Under the pieces are notes generated by a model. That model made no database searches, was not told the DNA's origin, and saw nothing but the letters and a program-made list of their open reading frames with translations. Of a DNA stretch of 64,000 nucleotides, positions 54,285 through 63,004 are shown one piece after another. The DNA comes from RGIG4576 sp964606575 (lineage in GTDB: Bacteria > Bacteroidota > Bacteroidia > Bacteroidales > Muribaculaceae). The stretch is from positions 1 through 64,000 of the forward strand of contig CAZSHA010000004.1 in assembly GCA_964606575.1 (NCBI GenBank), in the 5' to 3' direction. The position numbers were made by a program, and so were the translations under genes. The stretch's first letter is position 1. The number at the start of each line of letters is the position of its first letter.

Positions 54285-56335
54285 CTGGTAGTAATATCTA
54301 GTTTACCGTTTGGCATAAAGTGAATGAAATAAACTGACTTATTCACAAATCCGCTCCAATTGCTTATACGTTCAAATTTGAAATTGGTTTGCAAACCGTC
54401 ATATTTAATTTCTGTCTTGTTGAAATCCTTGCCGTTATTGCATAGTGATTTTAAGAAATACATACCTGTGTCATACCCCAAGAATCCGAACCTAGGCACT
54501 GCATTCATCATGTTTTCTCCATACCATTGTTCATATTTCTTCTCGAAACGTTCTACTTTGTCGTCTTGTGGATTTACAAAAAAACGTGAGTAAATATATG
54601 TGTCAATCTCATGAAAACTTTCTTGCCAATCTTCCATATATGTTACCCATTCAGGATAGCCCAATACGGCAGTTTCCACACCTATGCTGTCAGCTTTGAT
54701 ACGTTTAATGGCTGGTGCTATTTGCGACATTACGGCTTTTGTGCCTGATGTTGGTACAAGTAAATACTTTTTGCCTCGTTCCAACATCTGTTTAAAAACG
54801 TCGGTTACCAAAGTGGAACTATATTCAATTTGGTGCATTTGAGTGCTATTCTTTTGAGTAACATGTGCTATGAGGTCGTTGGCAAAATCTTTTTTCGTAG
54901 TGCCTTTTTTATGGATAAATATAACCTCATAATCAGCGAATTTAGAGTCGAACCAATCATATACGTCAGCATGCATAAAAGATTGTGGTATATTTACTTG
55001 GAACATGAAAGGATTTTCGTTATATGATTCGGTCTTTAGAGAGAATGAGTTTATCATATACACCTTGTTTTCCTTGCAGAATCTACCGATTTCTTCGATT
55101 TGTGAAATCTCCTCGGATGCAAAAATCATATCCATGCTTTTCAATTCTTCCTTATCAAGTATAGCTTTTAATTTAGCATCAGAGTCTTCTGTGTCGTATG
55201 TGAAAATGTTTATCTTTTTTCCGCAATTAGAGCTAGCATCGTCAATAGCCATCAAGAAACCTTTATAAAATTCGGTGTAGAGGCGGGCTTGTTTTGATTG
55301 TTGTGCCTTGTTTAACATATATGGCAACAATAACGCTATATTTATTTCATTGTCACTGTTAATGTCGTGAACTGAGTCGTAAATTTCTTTAATTCTATCT
55401 GATTCATTGTCTTGCAATTCAGTTGTAGTTCCTTCATGCGGTAAAATCAATATTGAGTCCTTTTTTTCTAGAGGCAATTGCACTGTCTTGCCCTTTTTTA
55501 CTTTTGACATATTCGGATTGGCTGCAATCAGGTCTTCTTCAGCAATATCGTTTGCTTCAGCGATAGATTTAAAATTATCACCCTTTTGTGCCACGTATGG
55601 AATCATTTCAGTTACGGTAGCTTCTTTTAATTCAGGCTTTAAACTGTTTGGTGAAACTTTAACCACCTCACCAGTTTTAAAATTTGAAGGTGAAACCCCT
55701 GGATTAAGCTCAAGGATTTTCTCTATTGTGGTGTCATATTTCTTAGATAATCCGAATAATGTTTCGCCTTTTTGTATCGTGTGGAAAACAAATTCAGATG
55801 TTGGGGCTTCTTTTCTTTCTGTTTTTGTTGAATCTGCATAATTATCAGTTATTGAGGCTGTATTGTAATTGCCATTTTCTTTTGACTTAGGTTGTGGAAT
55901 TATCAATGTTTGCCCTGATTTCAGACCTCGTTCTGCCGATGGATTCAACTCGATAATAGCCTCTTGTGAAACGTTATAAGTTTTAGACAGTCCGTAAAGA
56001 GTTTCGCCTTTGGCTACAACATGAGTGAAGTTTTCCACTTCGATGTTATTGTCTTCATCTTTAGTCGGAATAGTAGGGAATGCACTAGCAGGGAACAACA
56101 AGATATAATCTTTTTTAAGTCCGTCAACCAATGACGGATTATATTTAATCATATCTTCTTTAGTAATATTAAATTTCTTAGAGATGCCGTATATCGTTTC
56201 TTTAGCCTTTACCTTATAGTAATAAAATTCGCTCCCGCCAATAGTCCGTTTTGGCAATGTGTTGATTTGTGCGTTTAATTCTAATGTGAACGATAATATC
56301 GCAAAAAGAATTATAATGTATCGTTTTAGACTCAT
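54281..56335 (-). CDS. Four-LysM protein with periplasmic-binding-like domain
   Basis: The 684-residue protein has a signal (residues 1-22, ending NAQ) and four LysM repeats in its first 300 residues: YYKVKAKETIYGISKKFN, THVVAKGETLYGLSKTYN, FHTIQKGETLFGLSKKYD and the more divergent YVAQKGDNFKSIAEAND. The second half (about 335-680) is like type 1 periplasmic-binding or LppC-type proteins (NIALLLPYML, FYKGFLMAIDDA, GFLGYDTGMYFL). It probably binds peptidoglycan and may tether the partner barrel. A TATATTTG element lies upstream. The function is unknown. Confidence 0.85.
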   Translation of the reverse strand: MSLKRYIIILFAILSFTLELNAQINTLPKRTIGGSEFYYYKVKAKETIYGISKKFNITKEDMIKYNPSLVDGLKKDYILLFPASAFPTIPTKDEDNNIEVENFTHVVAKGETLYGLSKTYNVSQEAIIELNPSAERGLKSGQTLIIPQPKSKENGNYNTASITDNYADSTKTERKEAPTSEFVFHTIQKGETLFGLSKKYDTTIEKILELNPGVSPSNFKTGEVVKVSPNSLKPELKEATVTEMIPYVAQKGDNFKSIAEANDIAEEDLIAANPNMSKVKKGKTVQLPLEKKDSILILPHEGTTTELQDNESDRIKEIYDSVHDINSDNEINIALLLPYMLNKAQQSKQARLYTEFYKGFLMAIDDASSNCGKKINIFTYDTEDSDAKLKAILDKEELKSMDMIFASEEISQIEEIGRFCKENKVYMINSFSLKTESYNENPFMFQVNIPQSFMHADVYDWFDSKFADYEVIFIHKKGTTKKDFANDLIAHVTQKNSTQMHQIEYSSTLVTDVFKQMLERGKKYLLVPTSGTKAVMSQIAPAIKRIKADSIGVETAVLGYPEWVTYMEDWQESFHEIDTYIYSRFFVNPQDDKVERFEKKYEQWYGENMMNAVPRFGFLGYDTGMYFLKSLCNNGKDFNKTEIKYDGLQTNFKFERISNWSGFVNKSVYFIHFMPNGKLDITTR

Positions 56336-56366
56336 TTGTGACTATAGTTAATTTAATGACAATGTA

Positions 56367-56374
56367 CAAATATA
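56367..56374 (-). promoter_or_regulatory. -7 element TATATTTG for the LysM operon
   Basis: CAAATATA on the plus strand is TATATTTG on the minus strand, 31 bases before the ATG at 56335. Confidence 0.45.
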
Positions 56375-56513
56375 CGTCAAAAAAACGACATTGCGATTAA
56401 CTCAAGCATAACTATATGTTTTTTTAATCTATTTCTAAAAAAATAGATTGCTTGTTCTACGATTGTATTAAAATTAATAATGAAATTATATTGTTGTACC
56501 ATATAGGAAAAGA

Positions 56514-56547
56514 GAAGGTTGGATTGCTATAACGTAATCCAACCTTC
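56514..56547 (-). terminator. Terminator after the DPP5-like gene
   Basis: GAAGGTTGGATT and AATCCAACCTTC form a perfect 12-base stem around a 10-base loop. On the minus strand a T-rich tail follows. It lies 29 bases past the stop. Confidence 0.8.
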
Positions 56548-56575
56548 TTACCTATTATTAGTAATAATGAGTGGT

Positions 56576-58669
56576 TTATTTTGATTCTTCTTTTAGATAC
56601 TTGTCAAGCCATCCGAAGAATTCCTTTTGCCAAATAAGACTGTTCTGTGGTTTTAGTATCCAGTGGTTTTCATCAGGATAAAGTACCATTTTTGTAGGAA
56701 CTCCTAATAATGTAGCTGCATTGAATGCCATTTCGGCTTGTGAGCTTAAAATGCGGTAGTCTAATTCTCCTGCGGTGATAAGGATAGGTGCTGTCCAGTT
56801 TTTCACATATTTGTGTGGAGAACATTCGAATGTGCGTTGAGCCACTTTATTGTCTTTTTCCCAGAAGGCACCGCCCATATCCCAGTTAGCAAACCACATT
56901 TCTTCAGTTTCAAGATATTGAGCTTCCATGTTGAATATACCTGCGTGAGCAATAAGTGCTTTGAAACGACCTTCGTGGTTTCCTGCAAGCCAATATACAG
57001 AGAAACCTCCGTAGCTAGCTCCTACAGCACCTATATGGTCACCGTCAACGTATGGTTCTTTTTTCATATAATCTACGGCAGCAAGATAATCTTTCATGTT
57101 TTGTCCAGGGTAATCGCCCGAGATTTGTGCATTCCATTCTGTTCCAAACCCAGGAAGACCACGACGATTAGGAGCAATAACGATATAGCCTTGCGATGCC
57201 ATTAGGCGTAGATTCCAGCGATAAGACCAGAATTGGCTGACAGGCTGTTGAGGTCCTCCTTGGCAATAAAGAATAGCAGGGTATTTTTTAGAACTGTCGA
57301 AATTAGGAGGAAGAATCACCCATGTAGTCATTTCTTTTCCGTCGGTAGTAGGTACGAGAACTTTTTTTACGGTTACATTGTTAAGTGAAGCTAGTAATTT
57401 ATCGTTAACGCTTGAAAGTTTCTTAATGCTGTCAGTGTCGACTAGATACACTTCATTAGGCTCTTGTAACGAATGACGTAGAGTGATGATTTGTTTTTCA
57501 TTGATAGGAACTATTGCTGCATAATCATATTCACCGCCGGCTATAGTATCTATCTTTAACGACTCTATGTCAATCTTGAACATAGGTGTACAACCAAGAT
57601 ATGGAGCTGTAAAGAATATAGCTTTTTCATTTGGTGACCATGCGATATTGTCGGCTGCATAATCCCAATTAGCGGTTAAGTGGGTTTTCTTTCCGTTAGC
57701 CATATCCATAATAAATATGCGGTTCATATCGCTTTCATATCCGTCATGTTCCATTGAAAGCCATGCAAGATAACGACCGCTTCTTGAGAAACGAGGTGTG
57801 GTATCATATCCCATCATACCTTCTGTAAGGTTCTTGGTTTCTCCAGTTTCGATGTTATATTGATACAAATCTGAGTTAGTAGAGATAGAATATTCTTTGC
57901 CCGTTTTCTTGCGTGAAACGTAAACAACGCTTTTACCATTGGGTGCCCATGCTAAGGATTCAACGCCACCAAATGGTTTCATAGGAGCTTCAAATGGTTC
58001 GTCTTTTAGCATATCAACAGCGTTTGAAACTTTTGTGCCATCGAAATCGGCGATGAATGAGTGTGGAATTGTCTTAACCCATTCGTCCCAGTGCTTGTAC
58101 ATCATGTCAGTGATGATGCGAACGTTAGCTTTGTCTTGCTCAGGATATAATTCCTTTGCGTCAGTGTCATATTTCACTTGAGAAATGAAAGCTATTTTGG
58201 TTTCGTCAGGAGAGAGAATAAATCCGTCGACACCGTTTTCGATGTCAGAAACGACTTTGCGGTCGCTACCGTCGGCATTCATTGTCCAGATTTGCATTTT
58301 GCCCTCATGAGGATATAAGAAAGCTATTTTTTTACCGCTTTCAATCCACACTGCGTTTTGTTCGCCTTTTGCCGTTTTTGTTATGCGTGTAGCATTGTTT
58401 CCGTCAATGTCGACAACCCATAGTTCTCGATTGGATTTGTTGTGTTCTATACTCTCAAATTTAACGCCATAAAGAACTTTTGTTCCGTCAGGAGAAATTT
58501 GCGGGTCGGTAACAGCTCCCATAGACATAAGTGCTTCAGGAGTGAACTGCCCGTTCTCGATTTTCACTTGTGGCTGCTCGATAATAACCTCTTCAGCCGC
58601 TTTCTCGCATGAAGCCATGCCTGCAAGAGCAAATAGAGAAGCCATAATAGTAACTTTTGTTAGATTCAT
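56576..58669 (-). CDS. S9 family peptidase, dipeptidyl-peptidase 5-like
   Basis: DPP5-type enzymes release dipeptides in the periplasm or at the surface of asaccharolytic and gut Bacteroidales. The 697-residue protein has a lipoprotein-like signal ending GMASC, an N-terminal beta-propeller (about residues 45-430), and an alpha/beta-hydrolase domain. The catalytic triad is complete: S552 (GASYGG), D637 (LDYRI) and H669 (DENHW). Assignment to DPP5 rather than another S9 peptidase is from overall architecture. It follows ygiQ by 34 bases. Confidence 0.85.
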   Translation of the reverse strand: MNLTKVTIMASLFALAGMASCEKAAEEVIIEQPQVKIENGQFTPEALMSMGAVTDPQISPDGTKVLYGVKFESIEHNKSNRELWVVDIDGNNATRITKTAKGEQNAVWIESGKKIAFLYPHEGKMQIWTMNADGSDRKVVSDIENGVDGFILSPDETKIAFISQVKYDTDAKELYPEQDKANVRIITDMMYKHWDEWVKTIPHSFIADFDGTKVSNAVDMLKDEPFEAPMKPFGGVESLAWAPNGKSVVYVSRKKTGKEYSISTNSDLYQYNIETGETKNLTEGMMGYDTTPRFSRSGRYLAWLSMEHDGYESDMNRIFIMDMANGKKTHLTANWDYAADNIAWSPNEKAIFFTAPYLGCTPMFKIDIESLKIDTIAGGEYDYAAIVPINEKQIITLRHSLQEPNEVYLVDTDSIKKLSSVNDKLLASLNNVTVKKVLVPTTDGKEMTTWVILPPNFDSSKKYPAILYCQGGPQQPVSQFWSYRWNLRLMASQGYIVIAPNRRGLPGFGTEWNAQISGDYPGQNMKDYLAAVDYMKKEPYVDGDHIGAVGASYGGFSVYWLAGNHEGRFKALIAHAGIFNMEAQYLETEEMWFANWDMGGAFWEKDNKVAQRTFECSPHKYVKNWTAPILITAGELDYRILSSQAEMAFNAATLLGVPTKMVLYPDENHWILKPQNSLIWQKEFFGWLDKYLKEESK

Positions 58670-58703
58670 AAATGTTTTTTGTTAATATATAATTAATGTT
58701 TTG

Positions 58704-60632
58704 TTATTTATTCTTGTTATTCTTTTTAGGAGTAAAATTTCCTTTTGGAGCAGGTTTATTAGCTACGTATGTCTTACCGCTTCCGTTTGGATAAAGTGAA
58801 GTAATAAGGTCGTTTCTCCTTGATCGTTGCAGTGAACGTATGATGTCTTGTTTGTATTCTTGTTCATACCAAAAGAAGTATTTGCGTTGTGCTAGTTTTT
58901 CTTCTTTCGAGTGTGCAGTAAAAACTGGATCAAGCGTATAGGGATTATAACCTGTGTAGTACATCTCGGTCGACATAGTCATCGGTGTCGGTGTGAAATC
59001 TTGTACTTGTTCAAGATGAAAGTTTAATTTCTTAGTGCGGACGGCAAGCTCCGCCATGTCGCTTTCGTTGCATCCCGGATGTGACGAAATGAAATAAGGA
59101 ATTAATTGTTGGTTCAATCCGCTCTTCTTATTCACCGCATCAAATATGCTTTTAAACTCCTCAAATTGCTTGAAGGAAGGCTTACGCATGAGTTTTAGAA
59201 CGTTGTCCGATGTGTGTTCAGGAGCGACCTTCAATCGTCCTGAAACATGATTTGTGATAAGTTCTTCGTTATATTTACGGTTTGTAGCATTTATTCGTTC
59301 ATCGTTGGAACGGAACATAGATAAGTCGTATCGAACACCGCTCCCGACGAATGATTTCTTTATTATTGGCAATTTATCAACGCTTCTATAAATGTCAAGC
59401 AGGTGTGAATGATCGTTGTTTAGATTTGGGCAAGGTTGCGGATGTAGACATGATGGTCTTACGCATTTTTTGCATTTGCTTAAATCCTTGCCTCCTAATT
59501 TGTACATGTTTGCCGATGGCCCGCCAAGGTCAGATATGTAACCTTTAAAATCTTCCATCTCGCACACGTGTTTTATTTCACGTAATATGGATTCTTTGCT
59601 GCGTGAGGCGATAAATTTTCCTTGATGAGCTGATATGGTGCAGAATGAACAACCACCGAAGCAGCCACGGTGTAAGTTTACAGAGTGGCGTATCATTTCG
59701 TATGCTGGTATCCGTTTCCCATTGTATCTGGGGTGGGGAAGTCTTGTATAAGGTAAGTCGAATGACGCATCTATTTCAGATTCTGTCATAGGTGGGTTAG
59801 TTCCGTTAACCTTAATAGCTATATTCCCAGTTTTCTGCCATAAAGTACGGCCTTGCCATTTATTTGACTCAATTTCAATGTTCTTGAAATTTTCGGCATG
59901 CAATCGCTTGTTCTTTTTGCATACCTCATACGGATGCAGAATATACTCTTTTTCTAAATCGGGAGCAGTTGGTATATTATTTATAGTGCATTTTAGAACT
60001 GTTTGTGGTATGTCTGTAAGTTCTGAAATACTTTTTCCGTTATTTAAAGCATTCGCTATCTCTAAAATAGGTTTCTCTCCCATGCCATAAATGAGTAAAT
60101 CGGCTTTGCAGTCGGCTAAAATTGATGGACGTAAGCAGTCTTGCCAATAATCATAATGTGCCAAACGCCTCATAGATGCTTCTATTCCACCTACAACAAC
60201 AGGAACATCTGGATATAATTTTTTTATGGCTTCGGTGTAGACAATTGTTGGATAATCAGGTCGCATGCCAGCCTTAGCATTAGGAGTATAGGCGTCATCG
60301 CTACGGCGGCGACGATTGGCTGTATAGTGGTTGACCATAGAATCCATTGCACCGGCTGAAATTCCAAAAAACAAGCGCGGACGACCTAATTTTGAAAAAT
60401 CTCGTAAATCATCTCTCCAGTTAGGTTGTGGCACAATGGCAACTCGAAAGCCGTTAGCCTCAAGTACTCGACCAATAACAGCTGCTCCCATTGATGGATG
60501 ATCTATATAAGCATCCCCAGAGAATAGGATAACATCAATATAATCCCAACCAAGATATTCAATCTCTTTCTTTGTGGTGGGAAGCCAGTGTTTATTGGAA
60601 TATTTCATATTATGTTTAATGTTTTCTGCCAT
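58704..60632 (-). CDS. YgiQ-family radical SAM protein
   Basis: YgiQ-type proteins are radical-SAM enzymes of unknown substrate. The 642-residue protein has an N-terminal B12-binding-like region (LFSGDAYIDHPSMGAAVIGRVLE, cited as GDAYIDHPSMG), the cluster motif CFGGCSFC (C324, C328, C331) and the extra Cys-rich segment CKKCVRPSCLHPQPCP, then a DUF3362-like tail (EQVQDFTPTPMTMST). The upstream start is MAENIKHN; MKYSNKHW is an alternative. It lies nine bases after uvrB. Confidence 0.9.
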   Translation of the reverse strand: MAENIKHNMKYSNKHWLPTTKKEIEYLGWDYIDVILFSGDAYIDHPSMGAAVIGRVLEANGFRVAIVPQPNWRDDLRDFSKLGRPRLFFGISAGAMDSMVNHYTANRRRRSDDAYTPNAKAGMRPDYPTIVYTEAIKKLYPDVPVVVGGIEASMRRLAHYDYWQDCLRPSILADCKADLLIYGMGEKPILEIANALNNGKSISELTDIPQTVLKCTINNIPTAPDLEKEYILHPYEVCKKNKRLHAENFKNIEIESNKWQGRTLWQKTGNIAIKVNGTNPPMTESEIDASFDLPYTRLPHPRYNGKRIPAYEMIRHSVNLHRGCFGGCSFCTISAHQGKFIASRSKESILREIKHVCEMEDFKGYISDLGGPSANMYKLGGKDLSKCKKCVRPSCLHPQPCPNLNNDHSHLLDIYRSVDKLPIIKKSFVGSGVRYDLSMFRSNDERINATNRKYNEELITNHVSGRLKVAPEHTSDNVLKLMRKPSFKQFEEFKSIFDAVNKKSGLNQQLIPYFISSHPGCNESDMAELAVRTKKLNFHLEQVQDFTPTPMTMSTEMYYTGYNPYTLDPVFTAHSKEEKLAQRKYFFWYEQEYKQDIIRSLQRSRRNDLITSLYPNGSGKTYVANKPAPKGNFTPKKNNKNK

Positions 60633-60641
60633 TTCTCAAAA

Positions 60642-62714
60642 TTAAGTTTCTTTGATGGATTCTTCTAGTGCAAGAAGTTCATCACGATACTGTGCGGCTT
60701 CAATAAAGTCCATACGTTTTGCTGCCTCAATCATTTGGACACGAAGACGTTCGATTGCCTTTTTCTTGTCGTTGTCGTTCATGTATTGAACGACAGGATC
60801 GGCAGCTATGCCCGCTGTAGAGTCAAATTCTTTATTGAGATAGCTTTGCATGACAGGATTGACGTTACTTTTTCCGATATATTTGCCTTTGGCGCTGATT
60901 TTTGGCATTTCGTATTCGCTGTCTTGACCTACAATGAGGTTACGTGCCTTGATGATAGCCTGCGGTGTTATGTCGTTTTCTTCATTGTATTTCAATTGCA
61001 TTGTGCGTCGCCTGTCGGTTTCATCTATGGTCTTTTGCATTGATTCAGTTATCTTATCGGCATACATGATGACCATGCCGTTAAGGTTTCGTGCGGCTCT
61101 ACCTGCTGTTTGCGTAAGCGATCTATGCGATCGTAGGAAACCTTCCTTATCGGCATCAATTATAGCAACGAGAGAAACTTCGGGCAAGTCCAAACCTTCA
61201 CGCAAGAGATTCACTCCGATTAGCACATCTATCTCACCAGCACGCAACTGGTCTAGAATCTTGATGCGGTCCATAGTTTCAACGTCAGAGTGTATATAGG
61301 CGCATCTAATGTTTATTTTAGATAAATATGTCGTTAATTCTTCTGCCATTCGTTTTGTAAGTGTTGTGACTAGAGTACGCTCGTTTTCATCCACTCGTTT
61401 TTGAATTTCTTCTATCAAGTCGTCAATTTGACCACGTGATGGGCGTACGACAATTTGCGGGTCTAATAGTCCTGTAGGGCGTATTATTTGTTCTGTGACT
61501 ACGCCTTCACATTTGTTCAACTCGTAATCGGCTGGGGTCGCACTCACGAAGATGGCTTGCTTCGTGAGCGATTCAAATTCCTCAAATTTTAGCGGACGAT
61601 TATCGACTGCGGCTTGAAGGCGAAACCCATAATTGACGAGGTTGCTTTTTCTTGATAAGTCACCTCCATACATAGCACGCAATTGTGGAACTGTAACGTG
61701 GCTTTCATCGATAATGGTGAGATAATCATCGGGGAAGTAATCTAATAGGCAGAATGGACGCATACCTGGTTCCCTGCCATCGAAATAACGTGAGTAGTTT
61801 TCGATGCCAGAGCAATATCCCACTTCTCTAATCATCTCTAAATCATAGCTAACACGTTCATATAGCCTTTTAGCTTCAACAGGGCGGGCTTCTTTGTAGA
61901 ACATGTCACGCTGCGTCCCTAAATCTACAGCGATTTGATTAAGAGCCACAGCCATTCTTTCCTTAGTAGTTACAAAGATGTTGGCTGGGAATATTTTAAA
62001 TGCATCAACATTTTCAAGCGGCATCTGTGTTTCTTTATCCATGATTTGTATGGATTCTATTTCATCGCCCCAAAAGATAACACGGATATTGATTTCTTCG
62101 TATGCGAGGGCTACGTCAACGGTGTCGCCTTTGACACGAAACGTGCCTCTCGTTATCTCATGTTCGTTACGTGAATACAAGGCATCTACAAGGGTGCGTA
62201 AAAAGTGATCACGTCCTATGTTCTGCCCGCATTTTATCTCGATGATGTTTTCGTTGAAATCATTAGGATTGCCCATGCCATATATACATGAAACCGAAGA
62301 AACGACAATAATGTCACGTCTGCCAGACAGAAGTGCCGCTACTGTCGCCAAGCGTAATCGGTCTATTTCATCGTTAATGGCAAGGTCTTTTTCTATATAT
62401 TTATCACTGGAGGGGATGTATGCCTCTGGCTGATAATAATCATAATAAGAAACAAAATAATGTACTGAGTTTTCTGGAAAGAACGTTTTAAACTCTGAAT
62501 ATAACTGTGCTGCTAGTGTCTTGTTGTGAGATAATATAAGAGTGGGGCGATTGGTGTTAGCTATGACATTTGCCATAGTGAACGTTTTGCCCGACCCCGT
62601 AACGCCTAGAAGCGTTTGGAACTGAATGTTGTCTTCTACGCCTTTTGTCAGTTCAGCTATCGCCTGTGGTTGGTCGCCCGTAGGTTTATATTCTGATTGT
62701 AGTTTGAAGTCCAT
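60642..62714 (-). CDS. uvrB: UvrABC excinuclease subunit B
   Basis: UvrB verifies damage and recruits UvrC in nucleotide excision repair. The 690-residue protein has Walker A GVTGSGKTFTMA (about residue 38), the beta-hairpin region YYDYYQPEAYIP, the UvrB motif DESHVTVPQLRAMYGGD, helicase motifs V and VI (GVNLLREGLDLPEV, QTAGRAARN), and a C-terminal UVR domain (AQYRDELLAL). It leads the uvrB-ygiQ-DPP5 operon behind a TAATTTTG element. Confidence 0.97.
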   Translation of the reverse strand: MDFKLQSEYKPTGDQPQAIAELTKGVEDNIQFQTLLGVTGSGKTFTMANVIANTNRPTLILSHNKTLAAQLYSEFKTFFPENSVHYFVSYYDYYQPEAYIPSSDKYIEKDLAINDEIDRLRLATVAALLSGRRDIIVVSSVSCIYGMGNPNDFNENIIEIKCGQNIGRDHFLRTLVDALYSRNEHEITRGTFRVKGDTVDVALAYEEINIRVIFWGDEIESIQIMDKETQMPLENVDAFKIFPANIFVTTKERMAVALNQIAVDLGTQRDMFYKEARPVEAKRLYERVSYDLEMIREVGYCSGIENYSRYFDGREPGMRPFCLLDYFPDDYLTIIDESHVTVPQLRAMYGGDLSRKSNLVNYGFRLQAAVDNRPLKFEEFESLTKQAIFVSATPADYELNKCEGVVTEQIIRPTGLLDPQIVVRPSRGQIDDLIEEIQKRVDENERTLVTTLTKRMAEELTTYLSKINIRCAYIHSDVETMDRIKILDQLRAGEIDVLIGVNLLREGLDLPEVSLVAIIDADKEGFLRSHRSLTQTAGRAARNLNGMVIMYADKITESMQKTIDETDRRRTMQLKYNEENDITPQAIIKARNLIVGQDSEYEMPKISAKGKYIGKSNVNPVMQSYLNKEFDSTAGIAADPVVQYMNDNDKKKAIERLRVQMIEAAKRMDFIEAAQYRDELLALEESIKET

Positions 62715-62735
62715 ATATCACATTACATCTCACTA

Positions 62736-62743
62736 CAAAATTA
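62736..62743 (-). promoter_or_regulatory. -7 element TAATTTTG for uvrB
   Basis: CAAAATTA on the plus strand is TAATTTTG on the minus strand, 21 bases before the ATG at 62714. Confidence 0.5.
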
Positions 62744-62910
62744 ATAAAAAAGTCTCAGATGTAATAGTGATGTTTTGTTTTGAAAGTTTTATTGGTTAAA
62801 ATCGCAATCCCAGAAAACTTAAATTAACTAAGAGATACAAAAATTAGCACAAAAGGTGTTAAGAGGGCTAATTAATTTTGATTTGTTAGCGATGTTAAAA
62901 TTATATTTCG

Positions 62911-62918
62911 TAACTTTG
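62911..62918 (+). promoter_or_regulatory. -7 element TAACTTTG for serine palmitoyltransferase
   Basis: TAACTTTG matches TAnnTTTG, 86 bases before ATG 63005, so the leader would be about 80 bases. The nearest TTG (62883-62885) is slightly far. The rest of the 290-base gap between uvrB and this gene shows nothing recognisable. Confidence 0.5.
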
Positions 62919-63004
62919 CAAGCTGAAAATTGTAAGGATAACAATTAAAACCGTATAACTACAGCGGTTTATAATAAATAATAGAAAAACTTTTACAAAA
63001 AGCT

